NCBI GenBank assembly: GCA_034770075.1
Contig: CM068388.1
Coordinates: 69,178,889 to 69,242,888, forward strand
Reading direction: 5' to 3'
Origin: Aralia elata
Lineage: Eukaryota > Streptophyta > Magnoliopsida > Apiales > Araliaceae
Length of the DNA stretch: 64,000 nucleotides
Below, piece by piece: positions 49,478 through 60,641 of the stretch. How positions within the stretch are numbered: position 1 is the stretch's first letter; every line of letters starts with the position of its first letter. The position numbers were made by a program, and so were the translations under genes. Under the pieces are notes generated by a model. The model saw only the letters and a list, made by a program, of their open reading frames with translations. It was not told the DNA's origin and made no database searches.

Positions 49478-49850
49478 CTAGAATAAAGGAGTTTATTCAC
49501 ATATGGAATAGGATTCCATGTTTCCTAGAATAAAGGAGTTTATTCACATATGGAATAGGATTCCATGTTTCCTTAAAAATAAAGATGTTTATTTTGATAA
49601 GGAATAGGATTTAACATATTTTATTTTTCCAAGCAATTTTAAGTTAAAATAAAGGAGTTTATTTTGAACTTGAAATTGGTTTCCATGTTAATTAAAATAA
49701 AGGAGTTTATTTTGATTTGAAATTTGATTAAAAATAAAGGAGTTTATTTTTATTCAAAATTGGATAAAATAAAATAAATAAGTTTATTATGATTTAAATT
49801 TTGATTAAAATAAAGGAGTTTATTTTTGTTTCAAAATTGGATTTCTGGTA
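49478..49850. repeat. Leader minisatellite with AATAAAGGAGTTTATT units
   Basis: About eight AATAAAGGAGTTTATTT-like words, themselves near-palindromic, at 35-60 bp spacing. The first two ~49-bp units (with CACATATGGAATAGGATTCCATGTTTCC-type context) are nearly identical; later ones are degenerate. Confidence 0.82.
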
Positions 49851-50437
49851 AACTTTTAATTGTCCATTAAATGATATCAATGCATATATGGAATGGTTTT
49901 ATTATTCATGATATGAATGTTATTTATTGATGCATATAGTGATATGTATGATAATAAATAGGGATTGATTATGGACTATTGACTAATGTGTGATTGGAAT
50001 TATTTTAGAGGATGCTTGAATGAATGGGTTTTTATAAATGGGGTCTGCGTACCTCGTCTTCTCTAATTTTTCTTAATGTAAATTCTATCTCCCTCCTATG
50101 TACTTCCTCTTAACTGCTGATCAAGGTTTCTATTTATTATAAATAGTTTATGTAATAGGTTTAGTTAGAATTACTTGAAGAATTGGAGACAAAGGAGCAA
50201 GCAGTGCTTGAAGACCCGTTTGTAATGGAGCTCGGGTTTAAATGTAATAGTTATATTTAAATTTTGTTCTTGCACCCTAGGTTTGACCTTTTGGTTCACT
50301 TGGTGGCTCTAGTGAACCAAACTAAAATAAAAGTCCATAATCAATCCGGGTAGAATATAGTATTCTATATGTGCATGCTTACTATGTATATATTATATAT
50401 TATACAACATGCTTCGCATGTTAAATAATATGACGCG

Positions 50438-50441
<4 letters not shown>

Positions 50442-50509
<68 letters not shown>

Positions 50510-50511
50510 TT
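50442..50511. repeat. (TA)n(TG)n microsatellite
   Basis: About 19 TA units followed by TG units interrupted by TTTG, inside the copia leader. Confidence 0.95.
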
Positions 50512-50659
50512 GTGCATGCGCGTTAAACAAGATGAGACAAATAATAACAAACCCCTCAAAGAAATTATATTAAGTCATAAGCGTTCAAAGATATTCGGAA
50601 TATCGAACGTCGCCTTCTAGCATGGTTAAAGCGAAAGAGTATTAAACATTTTAATATGA

Positions 50660-50952
50660 GTTTGTTGTGTCACACAAGGCAAGTATTAAATATTTTAAGA
50701 TGTTGCTTTATCACATTCGATCTTATAAAATAGACTAAACGATGTTGTTTTGTTGTGTCACACAAGGACAGTGTTTTTCTTTCGAATATATGAAAGTGCT
50801 AGGTTGGACTTAACTTGGATAATTTTGATACGGATGTGTCACACTTGATCAAAATAATCTAAGAGGCAAAATACAAGGAGTTACATAGTGATGTAATTGA
50901 CAATAGTTGTTTACCTATTTATTTATATATAGTTTGTTGTGTCACACAAGAC
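50660..50952. repeat. ~90-bp periodic TTGTTGTGTCACACAAG motif
   Basis: The word occurs at 50662, 50750 and 50934, with a partial copy (GATGTGTCACACTTGATC) at 50834. TTGTGTCACACAA is a palindrome apart from its centre. Confidence 0.75.
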
Positions 50953-51199
50953 TATATACATTTGAAATGGGATCCTTATTCTCACTAGCAAATCTTTAAT
51001 TAGAATTGTCGAACCATATATATGGATGGTAATATAGTTTGATGAAAATAGTGAGGTACCAATTTAAAATAAAGACCTAATTTATTTTGGTAATTAATTA
51101 AGAAATGAATGTATGCTAAAATGTTGTTAAATTACAAATTCATTTACAGAATTTTACAATGTCTAATTTACTATCATTGCGGAGCATATTAGATGCTAA

Positions 51200-51985
51200 T
51201 TAACCGGACCAAATTAAAAGGACTGGTTAAGGAATTTGAGAATAGTTCTCAATGCTGAAAAGCTATCTTATGTCCTTAATATGCCTATCCCTGCAATGGT
51301 TACAGATAATGCCTCAGAGGAAGAGATTGCTACTTTTAGAAAGTGGCAAGATGATGCACAGTTGGCTCAATACATCATGTTCGCATCCATGAGTAACGAG
51401 CTTCAGCGTCAGCATGAAACTATGGATGCTCCTGCTGTACTCCGGCACCTTCAAGGAGTTGAATGGTGAGGAAAGTAGGACTATTAGATATCAGATATCT
51501 AAGGAGATTTTCCGATCTAGAATGACCGATGGCACTACAGTACAGACATATGTCCTAAAATGATCAATCTGATTAAACAATTGGGACAACTGAGTTTTAA
51601 TGGATGGAGAGTTGATCCAAGATTTGATCTTGCAATCACTTCCGGACTCTTTCTCACAAATTATTATGAATTTCCACATGAACAAGCTATATGTCAGCCT
51701 GCCTGAGTTGCTTAAACATGTTGAAAACTGTAAAGAGTCACTTTCCAACCAAAAAAGACCAAGTCTTACTGGTAGATGATTCTTCCAGGAAGCGGAAGAA
51801 GGCCAAAGGATCTTCTTAATAGAAGAACAATTCAAAGAAGGTAAATGGAAAGGCAAAAACAAAGGACAATAAGAACAAGACTGATGCAGGTAGCAAAGGA
51901 GTTTGCTTCCACTGAAATAAGCCTGGACACTGGAAAGGAAACTATAAGGAGCATCTTGCAAAGGCTAACCAGTAGAAGCTTAGTG
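51200..51985 (+). pseudogene. Copia gag remnant
   Basis: The open piece 51236-51469 reads like a copia gag segment (EKLSYVLNMPIPA; MFASMSNELQRQHE). It is followed in other frames by KMI-LIKQLGQL and FHMNK/LPELL-type gag blocks, a Lys-rich linker and a CCHC knuckle near 51896-51950 (VCFH, stop in place of the second Cys, then KPGHWKGN). Stops and frameshifts are frequent. Gag would form the particle shell; this copy cannot. The ORF at 51491-51961 on the other strand is a shadow. Confidence 0.75.
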
Positions 51986-54600
51986 AAGCTTCCGTTACAG
52001 ATATAGGTTTGTTCGTGATTGAAATAAATTTTTCTATAAGTCAAGGTTCTACTTGGGTATTGGATACCGGCTGTAGTTCTCACATATGCAATCCAATGCA
52101 GAGACTAAGCAGAAGTAGAAAGCTAAACTAAGAGTAAGTAATCTTATGTGTGGGAATGGAGCAAAGGTTGCTGCATTAACCATAGGAACTTATAGTTTAG
52201 CATTGCCTACGGGCAAGTCTATTAAGTTAATAAGTTGTTATTATGTTCCAGTTCTCATTAGAAACATTAGAACTTTCGTTGTTGGACAAGGAAGGTTCTG
52301 TTATTATATTTAAGAACAATTGTTGTTCTATTTATAATGATAATGTTTTGTTTGAAACTGGAAGAATACTTGATAAACTTTGTATACTTGACTTACATGA
52401 AAAATATTTTGCAAATTGAATAAACTAATAAAAGAAAAGGAGATGGTTATTCAAAGAATTGAATGTGTGTATTTGATAAAATACAAGTCTGAATCATTTG
52501 AAATGTTCAAAGAATTCAGAAGTGAAACATATTGACAAAGTATTAAGATTCTTTGATCAGATCGAGGAAAGAATACTTGTGCAATGAGTTTCTAGATCAT
52601 CTTAAAATGGTATTTTCTCATAATGGACACCTCCTGATACGCAATAATTGATTGATGTATCTAAAAGGCAAAATTGTATCTTGTTGGACATGGTGCAGTC
52701 CATAATAATTTTTACCGACATTCTAGTATCCATCTGGGGTTATGCCCTAGAAACGGCTGCATACCTACAAAAATAAGGTAACCTAAAAAATCCGAGCCCA
52801 AGACTCCATAAAGGTTATGGATAGGAAGGATTTCTACTCTTAAGTATGTTAAGATAAGGGGTTGTCCAGCTTATGTGAAAAGGTTTCAAAGATAAGTTTG
52901 GGACAAAATCTGACAAGTGCAGACTTGTGGGATATCCTAAAGAAAGTTTAGGGTATTATTACTATAATCCTACACGCTGCCTTCTTAGATAAAGGTGTTT
53001 ATCATTGAAGGAGCTAGAAGGAGTTCAAGAACCACAAAGCATTTTAAGTCGAACCGAGGAACCTGTAGATAGACCTATTGTACCACAACCGAATCGTAAA
53101 TCTGGAAGAGTACCGAAGATACCTGGGAGGTATGGATTCATCATAGAGGATGATGATGAGGTACGCATCATAGAGGATGATGATCCAGTTATATACGATG
53201 AGGCTATGAGTAGAAGACACTCAGAGAAATGGCAGATGGCCATGAAATTCGAAATGGACTCCATGTATGAGAACCAAGTATAGACTCTGGTTACTCCACA
53301 AAAGGCCATAGTGCCTAGAGTGTGAATATGGGTCTTTAAGAGAAAGACTGAGGCAAATGGCAAGGTAGAGACCTATAAGACCATACCTGTTTAAAAGGTT
53401 TTTCAAGTCAAGGAGTTGACTGTGATAAAACCTTATTACCGGGTAATGCTCAAGTCCATTTGGATTTTGCTTGTGATTGCAGCTTATTACGAAATCTGGC
53501 AAAATGGATGTGGAGACGCCCTTCCTCAATGAAGGCTTGAGGAGAATGTATGTATGATACAGCCAGAGGAATTTGTTTCAAAGGTTGAAGCAAATCGTGT
53601 TTTAAGCTACAATGATCCAATGATGGATTGAAGCAAGCTTTTCAAAGATGGAACATTCGTTTTGATGAGACAATCAAAAGAGTTTGATTTTATCAAAAAC
53701 AAGAATGAACCTAGTGTGTACAAAAGGGTCAGTGGGAGCACTATGACATTCCTAGTATTATATGTTGATATACTACTGATAAGGAATAACACACCAATGC
53801 TACAATCAGCAAAGATAAACTTGTCTAAACATTCCTCCATGAATGACTTGGGAGGAGCATCCTATAAATTGGGGATATAAATCTATATAGATAGATTTAA
53901 AAGGATATTCGGCTTGACCCAAGGAACGTATATTCATTTGATGCTAAAAGCATTTAGCATGGCAAACTCCAAGAGAGGTCTCATGATGATGAGTCATGGA
54001 GTGTATCTCTCTAAAATTGTCCCCAATTGAAAGAGAGATCGCATGAGTTACTATCATGTATGCAATGAATATACAAGGCTTGATGTTGATCAGTCATATT
54101 CTCAAGATGATCACTGTAAGACAGTGATAAACATCTTTAGGTACTTAACCGGTACTAAAGATGGTAGGTCTGAATAAACACTAGAGGGCTTAACAGACTC
54201 AAGTTTTTCAGACTGACCAAGACGATAACAAATCCACTTTAAAGTAAATCGTTACCTTGGAAGGTGATGCAGTGAATTGGAAAAGTTCCAAACAGCAAAG
54301 AGTTGCTGGTTTAGTGACAAAAACAAAGTATATAGCTGTAAATGAAGCTCTAAGTTTGATTGTTTGGATGAAAAGTTCATTACAGAACTAGGAATAGTTC
54401 CTAAGTCTCATCTTGGATTCAAACATGTATTGCGGCACTTTCATTTGATTAGTGGAATTATTGAAAGAGGATAAGTCACTATAGAGGTAGTGGACTTTCA
54501 AGAACAACATTGCATATCCATTTACTGAAGCTTTATCCAAACAGTAGGATGATCGTCACTTAGAGAAGAAGAGTATTAGATACCATGACGATTGGCTTTA
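51986..54600 (+). pseudogene. Copia pol remnant (protease, integrase tail, RT, RNase H traces)
   Basis: The protease motif is seen near 52050-52085 (TWVLDTGCSSHIC). Integrase core sequence is largely unrecognisable between 52130 and 52990. 53005-53283 is an open linker and RT start (PNRKSGRVPKIPGRYGF; EKWQMAMKFEMDSM). 53662-53880 holds RT with FLVLYVDILLI, where the second catalytic aspartate of YVDD is lost. RNase-H-like sequence lies near 54300-54360 (AGLVTKTKYIAVNEA). The order protease, integrase, RT, RNase H is that of Ty1/copia. Decay is heavy, with many stops in every segment and probable internal deletions. Confidence 0.82.
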
Positions 54601-54615
54601 GTGCAAGTGAAAGAT
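54601..54615 (+). other. Polypurine tract of the copia element
   Basis: GTGCAAGTGAAAGAT resembles the GTGCAAGTGGGAGA tract that precedes many plant copia 3' LTRs. The LTR starts TGAAAGTAG at 54616. Confidence 0.8.
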
Positions 54616-56413
54616 TGAAAGTAGTATGCACACAAGCCAATCATATTTGATATGATGTAGTATATACTTTGTAATCTTATTCGTTTGTTAAAGGCATTTT
54701 ATTTTATCTAAATGGTGATGTTATATTAAATGTGATAAACCCATAGTTTTGAGCAATGCTTTTAGAATCATGATGGTGATCATGCTAATGAGATCTAAAT
54801 TCTAGATAGCTCTCAAACTAAAATCGTTCCTAATCGATGGATTACTAAAAAGGGGATTAGTGAATCCAGATAGATTAGTACATACGTTGTTTGCTCTTAT
54901 GAAGAGGATGATTGATCTCATAATCATTTGTGTGGAGACACTAAAGCAAGTATGTAGGTGCTTATTAGAGAATAAGTTCACTGAACGTAGCTCGCTAAGG
55001 AATACCTAATGGAGTTTTACTCGCCTGTCAATAGGAATTCCTCTAGTGATAGTAGTACAAGTGATCCTTGGACTTGAGATCATCATAGTATATTGTGTGT
55101 GATGAGTTATACTTTGACATGTCCCTTAAGACCCTTAGGGTATATCAAAGGGTATGTTTGGGTATAATAAGTTATACATGGAGATAGGTGAATGATCAAC
55201 AAAGAATCTACCACTTCTAGTAAAAGGAGAGAATGTCCTATGTGATTCGATAAATGATGACTCAGAAGTCTTTGGCCAAAGCAGAATGAAATTAGAAAGG
55301 AGTTTCTAATTTGCATTATCAGAGTTGTTCATTGGAGAATCGAAATACATATAATTAAATAAAATAAGACTTGACAATAATTCCATGTCTTTTATTTAAT
55401 TAGGACATTGTATGGTAGAAGGATTGAATTATACGGTAACTCTTCACTGAAAGTTTCTTTTGTGATTAATGTTGAAATCTATATTATCTGGAAAGTCGTT
55501 GATCGCTAAGGGGGCTTATCCTTATTGTAGAATAAATATTATTTATTTAAATAAATTAAATTATTTAATTTATTTATTTAAATAAGATTAGAATTGTTCT
55601 AATTAATTTATTCACAACCGGTTTAATATGGATAACCTAAAGGGTCACACCGCAAAAGAAAAATATTTGTTTAAGAAGTAAATGGCATAATTTGTAATAA
55701 TAAGTTAAGTGTATTGTAATTTAATCTATGGAGATAGAATAAATTAAATAGCTTAATATTTATTATTTAATATTTTAGAAATATTAAATATAAATTAATA
55801 AGATGAGTCTTATTATTATTATTATTATTTAGTTCCTAAAAGGGTTTGGGAATTAATTAATAAAAGTACTCTCATAAATTCCTAATTGGATTAGGAGTTT
55901 AATTAATTAAAGAATTTTAATTAAAATAAAAACCCTAATCCTAAATAGTTTAGGAGGGTTCCCTATATCTATAAATAAGAGGAGTCTTATCATGATTTAG
56001 GGTTAGACAGTTACACACTCTTCCATAAGAATTGGAGAGAGAGAGTACTTGCAATTTCTATAAAGATAGAAACTAGAGTTTTGTCAACACCCATTTTCTT
56101 GAACAACTATTATTCCTTGGTGGATCACCTCTAGAGGCCAAACACTTGGGTGGCTAACGTTGATCAAAGGAAGGAATTTAATCGGTGGAATTCAAGGAGA
56201 ACGTGAAGGAATTGGAGGTGAACTTGTACCTGAGGAAGCTTTGATTCACGAGGGTATAATTATATATCTCTATCTCTTTCGTTTAATTAATAATTGATCA
56301 TAAGGATGATCATGGTGATGGTTTGTATGAAAAATTTTAAAAATCCGTTTTATTGCGCTTCCGCACTATTTATGTAATTTGATTGCATGTTCGCGCTATA
56401 TACCAACCTAACA
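54616..56413 (+). mobile_element. 3' LTR of the copia element (1,798 bp)
   Basis: Starts TGAAAGTAGTATGCAC and ends ACCAACCTAACA. It is uninterrupted and gives the pre-insertion state of the site hit by the Athila-like element (near 54911). Confidence 0.93.
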
Positions 56414-57152
56414 CTTGTTACTTTTCATGTGTTTTTCGTGTTTTTGTAGGTATTTTGCATTAGAACCAAAGTTGTTGGAAATTGAGTATTGAAGAAGCCA
56501 AAGTCAGAAGTGCTGAAGAGCTGCGCGGCCGCGTTGATACTGTGAAGGAAAACAGCGCGTGCGTGCTTGGAGCCAGAGTTGAGATTTGGTGAGGAGTTGC
56601 GCGGGCGCGCCGGATTTGTGCTTGGATCTAGCGCGGCCGTGCTAGGTCGGGAGTTGACCAGGTGCAGAAATTTGACTTTTTAAGTTTTGGATTAGAATTT
56701 GATTTGTAATCAAACTTATCTATTCTATTGGGTTTTCGACATGTAGTAGGCATTATTAATAACTAGTTTTCAGTAGTTTTGAGACATCTACGAATTAAGA
56801 GACTCAATTCTTAATTTGTAATCAATTGAAGATTTGAAGCAATTTGGATAGCATATAGAAACCATTGAAGGAGCTAAGGAGAGATTGGAGGCTACTTTCA
56901 GAGTTTTATTTCTCTTCTCTATCTCTTAGTTTGTAATTTTCAATGCTATTTAATTTGTGGATTATGGATCTCAGTTTAGTGATGAACTAATTTTCTTTTA
57001 TGTTTGCAATGGATCTTATTGTGTAGTTTTTATCTAATATGCTTCCTGGTTAATTATTGATATGTATTTTCAGATTGTCTATTATGATTTGAGTTTAGTT
57101 ATTTAATTACCTGACCAGTAATTACCGTGATAATCTATATGAAGTTGAGAGA
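56414..57152 (+). repeat. Athila/Tat-type LTR, right fragment
   Basis: The start (TTGTTACTTTTCATGTG, TTTTTGTAGGTATTTTGCA) and the later TTTAGTGATGAACTAATTTTC block are typical of this LTR class. It carries a GC-rich island at 56520-56660 (GCGCGGCCGCG, GCGCGGGCGCGCC, GCGCGGCCGTGC). It is cut on the right by the CACTA terminus. Confidence 0.55.
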
Positions 57153-57720
57153 CACTACACTAAAAAGGGCATCTAGTGAATGACAAATCCTTCACAAGAC
57201 ATAATATATCACTCACAAGAGATTTATTGTGAAGAAATATTTCCTTCACACGATTGCTCGCATAAAGACCTCGTCGCAATAGGGTATCCTTCGCTAAGTA
57301 GTAACTAAATATTTTTTGTGAAGGATATATTGTGAATAACTTTTTATTCACAAATTATATTTGGTGATAAAATATTGTTATTTAGTGAAAGTTGGTTTCC
57401 TTCATGAATAATATTTTAAGAGGGACTATTTAAAATTAGTGAATAACTTTATTCCCTCACAAATAATATATTGTGAAGAACAAATTTATTTAACGAGAGA
57501 ATATTTTCCTTCACTAATTATAAATTGAGAATCTTTCTTCAATTTAGTGAGAGAAAAATTCTTTCATTGATGACTAACTAATTAACCAGAAAAGATTTTA
57601 GTGAAGGAAATAATTATTCATTAATGTCCATTTCTCAAATAAAATCCTTCACAAATTATAAATTTTTAAATAAAAAATTAATTGGTAAATAATCAAAATT
57701 CATTGCAAATTATAATTAAT
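57153..57720 (+). mobile_element. CACTA (En/Spm-type) transposon terminus with subterminal repeats
   Basis: It begins CACTACACTAAAAAGGGC, a terminal sequence typical of plant CACTA elements. It is followed by about 16 copies in ~500 bp of TTCACAA/TTCACTA or their complements TTGTGAA/TAGTGAA, on both strands, the usual subterminal repeat pattern. The three bases before it are AGA. The opposite terminus was not found in the window, so the element probably continues past 64000 or was truncated. The small minus ORF at 57160-57351 is just the repeat region read through. Confidence 0.7.
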
Positions 57721-57979
57721 TTTCAAACCAGTGACTTCATATTTATTATTATTAATTTCTATAAGAAATATTAAATTCAATATTTTAAGTAAATATAAAT
57801 GTCATACTTGTTTCAAACTAATTGATAAAGAGCTAATAAAACCAATACATCATATATAAATAGATAATGCTCGAGTCACGGTAAGTACATAATTTGTTAT
57901 TGTATCTTGGTCTCTCAATGACCATAGTATCTATAATATTTATTAACTAGCATAAGAAAATTAAAAGAATAAAAACAAA

Positions 57980-58062
57980 CGAAAAGGAATAAAGTGCGTC
58001 ATGTTTTTCACTTCATCATCATTTTCTTCAAGGAAATTAATGTTGGGCATGTAAACTTCATG
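57980..58062 (-). pseudogene. Exon-like segment, unidentified
   Basis: On the minus strand an acceptor-like TTTCTCTTGCAG is followed by an open frame reading HEVYMPNINFLEENDDEVKN. I do not recognise it. It lies left of, and on the same strand as, the recognised gene fragments, so it may be another captured exon. Confidence 0.35.
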
Positions 58063-58149
58063 CTGCAAGAGAAACATCAAAATTCAATGAAATGAGGAAT
58101 AATAAAAGATGAAACAGGTAAACTTAAATTAGGAGAAAGAGAGATTAAC

Positions 58150-58259
58150 CATTAACTTGACAAGCGATAACGTTTTCAAGACATGTTGGCTGCCCATTTC
58201 ATTCACACACTCACGTGTTTTCTTCCGGTGCTTAGAAACTTTTTCAGTAGTGTTAACAC
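58150..58259 (-). pseudogene. Exon-like segment, unidentified
   Basis: Minus strand: a pyrimidine-rich acceptor (TCTTCTCTCCAG) precedes an open frame containing KVSKHRKKTRECVNEMGSQH and LKTLSLVK, and a GTTAATC donor-like site ends it at 58150. Composition and boundaries look exonic. Family not recognised. Confidence 0.4.
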
Positions 58260-58349
58260 CTGGAGAGAAGAAACAGAAAAGAAACAACAAAAATATATAA
58301 ACATGACCATGCCACTTGAATATTACCAAAAGCTAAACTATAAAGATCC

Positions 58350-58475
58350 AAAAAATCTAGTTAAAGAGCATTTCAAGTCTCTTTTCATACCATTCCTGTA
58401 AAAGCAACATCATGCGACAATGTTTGGCGGCAGAAAAATCGACATTATCTTTTACATTGTTCCCTGCTTGTAGGA
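58350..58475 (-). pseudogene. Exon-like segment, unidentified, weak
   Basis: The minus strand is open across NVKDNVDFSAAKHCRMMLLL and EWYEKRLEML. A TTTTACAG acceptor-like site occurs inside it at 58396, so the reading is ambiguous. No family recognised. Confidence 0.25.
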
Positions 58476-59437
58476 TTACATTCAATTATATTTTTGTAGC
58501 ACATCAACACAGGAAGAAGAAAGGAACAAAGTAGGAAAACATGCAATTGTATGTGCAAGTGTATTTCCTTGTATAACACTTGCTCTCTTCTTCATATTTT
58601 GAACTTATCAGGCTACTTTTTTTAATTTTTTTTTGGTTGTTGTTGAATATCTCTTATATATGCATTAATCCAAATAATAGGAAATTAATTAGAAAAGATG
58701 ATCATAAGGTCAAATTGAACTTGGTCATACATTGGGATTGTCTTCCATTCTGATGGTCGTGAGAGATTCTTCTTTTTGCTAAATTATCAGTGAGAAATTC
58801 ATGGAAGTGTAGCATACCTTTGTATGCATTCAAATATATTCTCAGCCATTTTTGTCAAAATTAAAATTCATAAATGAGAAGAAAAAAATAGTAAAATCCA
58901 TATAGGGATTCCAGACCTTCACTGAAGAGTAAAAATATGTGGGGTCAACTTTGATCAAGACAAAAATTAACAAGAAGATGTATATGTTCAAGCTATTAAT
59001 AACGACGAATTTGAAATGATAGAGAACAATACTTTCATGTCTTTTAGACTTTTAGTTTCATACCGAACAGTACTCTTATGTTTCAAGCTATCAAGTTGGA
59101 AGGTTTGGCATATTGACAGCAATTATCTGATTATAAAACCCACATGGAGCAACATTCTTCAAATGCCCCACCAATCATTAATTCAGAAGATTTCTCACAA
59201 TGTGGCTCGTAATATTTACTACCACTACAAGAGATTCGAGCTCAATCAAAGTAGTGGTTTCTATAACAAGTAAAAAGCAACAATGTTGTCATTTCATATG
59301 TTTCACCATAATAGTATAAATTCTTGGGTCGTTGTTTTTTATACGATTCAATTCAAGAGTTTGGTAATAGGAAGATTCAAGTTGCTTTATTGAAAATAGG
59401 TTAGACTTTGTCAAATATTTAGGTGGAAAAACAAAAC
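58476..59437. other. Intron-like or degraded sequence between captured fragments
   Basis: AT-rich. A short stretch at 58828-58868 (minus) ends in a good donor (CAAAG, then GTATGC) and could be part of an exon. The plus ORF 59016-59273 has no recognisable motif. Confidence 0.4.
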
Positions 59438-59565
59438 CTCAGAATAAGATCCAGAAGTTGATAATTCTAATGCAGGAAGTTTGAAGCCCATGTTCAACAG
59501 CTTCTCTGGCTACCATGTCCAAAGGGAGGTCTATCCATATCAAAATCCCATGCCTCAGAAGTGAC
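59438..59565 (-). pseudogene. SKL1: Shikimate-kinase-like (SKL1-type) exon fragment, 3' of two
   Basis: Minus strand, after a TTTTAG acceptor: SLLRHGILIWIDLPLDMVARE. This matches, from memory, the plant shikimate-kinase-like SKL1 segment LLRHGISIWIDVPLDMVARE. A one-base frame change then leads to LPALELSTSGSYSE, again as in SKL1. It ends at a GTTTTG donor. Joined to the exon at 59661-59700 the codon is completed correctly (AAT-CTG), so the original intron is kept. SKL1 is a chloroplast protein needed for chloroplast development, not a catalytic shikimate kinase. Upstream and downstream exons are absent, so this is a captured fragment. Confidence 0.72.
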
Positions 59566-59660
59566 CTAAAACTGTTTAACATTAATTAAAGAGCAATAGA
59601 TTTTAATTATTTAATTTGTTCATAAAGAGTAACAAGTAGAAAAACAATTATATTCATTAC

Positions 59661-59715
59661 AGATTCGTTGCACTCTCAACTGCACCATCTCTTTTTTGGA
59701 ATTTAAGCCATAACA
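59661..59715 (-). pseudogene. SKL1: Shikimate-kinase-like (SKL1-type) exon fragment, 5' of two
   Basis: The minus strand reads RDGAVESATNL, then a donor GTAATG. The family has GDGAVQSSTNLALLRHG-type sequence here, so it precedes the exon at 59438-59565 in the right order and phase. The upstream edge is unclear. A chance YEQ-like reading at 59610-59645 lies in this intron and is not coding. Confidence 0.7.
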
Positions 59716-60182
59716 TATCCAACTTACTATCTTAGTAGCATTTAGCAAACTTTAGAATACAATATTCCTAGCGGGTAGCACCAAGTCCACATATTAAATC
59801 TCCCCTGCAATGTAGTAATGTAGCAAGAAAAGTTTTGGGATGGCAAATTCAAGAAGTCTGAGAAACCAAAAAGCCTCATAATTAGATGATACTATTTGCA
59901 TATTCAAGCTCACTAACAAAATCGACAGTTATATTTATATAGTTTAGGGCAATAAATTTTGAAGGGACAACTGGCAAAAGTACAAACTAGAATCTAAAAT
60001 GCAACTCCTTGAGTCTCAATGTGAGATCTCTAGCCATATATAATGTCTTTAGCAATTATAATGCTCAAAATCAAGGGTTGTTACATCATTCACAGGGCTG
60101 TTACATGAGTTATAGAATAATACAAAATAAATATCTAGATCCATCCTTGAAACTAGCAGTTACAGAGTAAATGTGTTTTTAC
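59716..60182. other. Spacer between SKL1-like and SOQ1-like fragments
   Basis: AT-rich, no further exon recognised. Confidence 0.5.
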
Positions 60183-60275
60183 CTTAGCTTTTAGGGCTGC
60201 TCCATCCTTGAAACCAGCTTTGCCAAGACCTGCTAACGTATTCACTTTTCTACTAGCTAGATCAAGCTTCTTGAT
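60183..60275 (-). pseudogene. SOQ1: SOQ1 exon fragment, 3' of two
   Basis: Exactly 93 bp (31 codons) between an AG acceptor and a GTAAAA donor: IKKLDLASRKV, NTLAGLGKAGFKDG, ALKAK. It matches the NHL beta-propeller region of SOQ1 (suppressor of quenching 1), a thylakoid membrane protein acting in photoprotection, where I recall HKIKKLDP and VVTLAGTGKAGFKDG. There is no stop codon inside. It follows the exon at 61068-61190 in correct order and phase, and the intron of ~790 bp is retained. Confidence 0.76.
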
Positions 60276-60610
60276 CTTAAATTTGGCTACAAACTTCAGC
60301 ATTACATCCCAACTTTAGCCATTGGATACAATTATAATGAAGTCTGGAAGCAAGTTTATTTCTTTTGAATCACAAATTGTAATAAAAGATTAACCAGTTA
60401 AAGAATGAGATTAATAGACAGACCCCTCCCCCCCTTAAAAATAACACACACATATATAATGCTTTAGTATCCCCCGATCACTCCATTATGGGGATACAAA
60501 CTAAGGTTAATCCTAAAGCACAAAACAGAAAGAGGTGCAAATTACATTAACAAGTGCAATTTGCACAACACAGGAGCAAGCACCAACATAATGAAACCGA
60601 ATGATGCTTA

Positions 60611-60641
<31 letters not shown>

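Noticed and set aside
50442..50511. TATA-rich stretch as promoter
   Set aside because: Simple (TA)n(TG)n microsatellite inside a decayed leader.
53025..53529. Minus-strand ORFs opposite the copia RT
   Set aside because: Shadows of the decayed copia pol.
59016..59273. Plus-strand ORF of 85 codons as a small gene
   Set aside because: No recognisable motif or ATG context, and it lies opposite to the strand of the captured fragments. It could be chance in AT-rich DNA.
59605..59650. Minus-strand reading VTLYEQ, resembling the MYCBP exon with ALYEQ
   Set aside because: It lies inside the intron between the two SKL1-like exons, with no matching borders; chance similarity.
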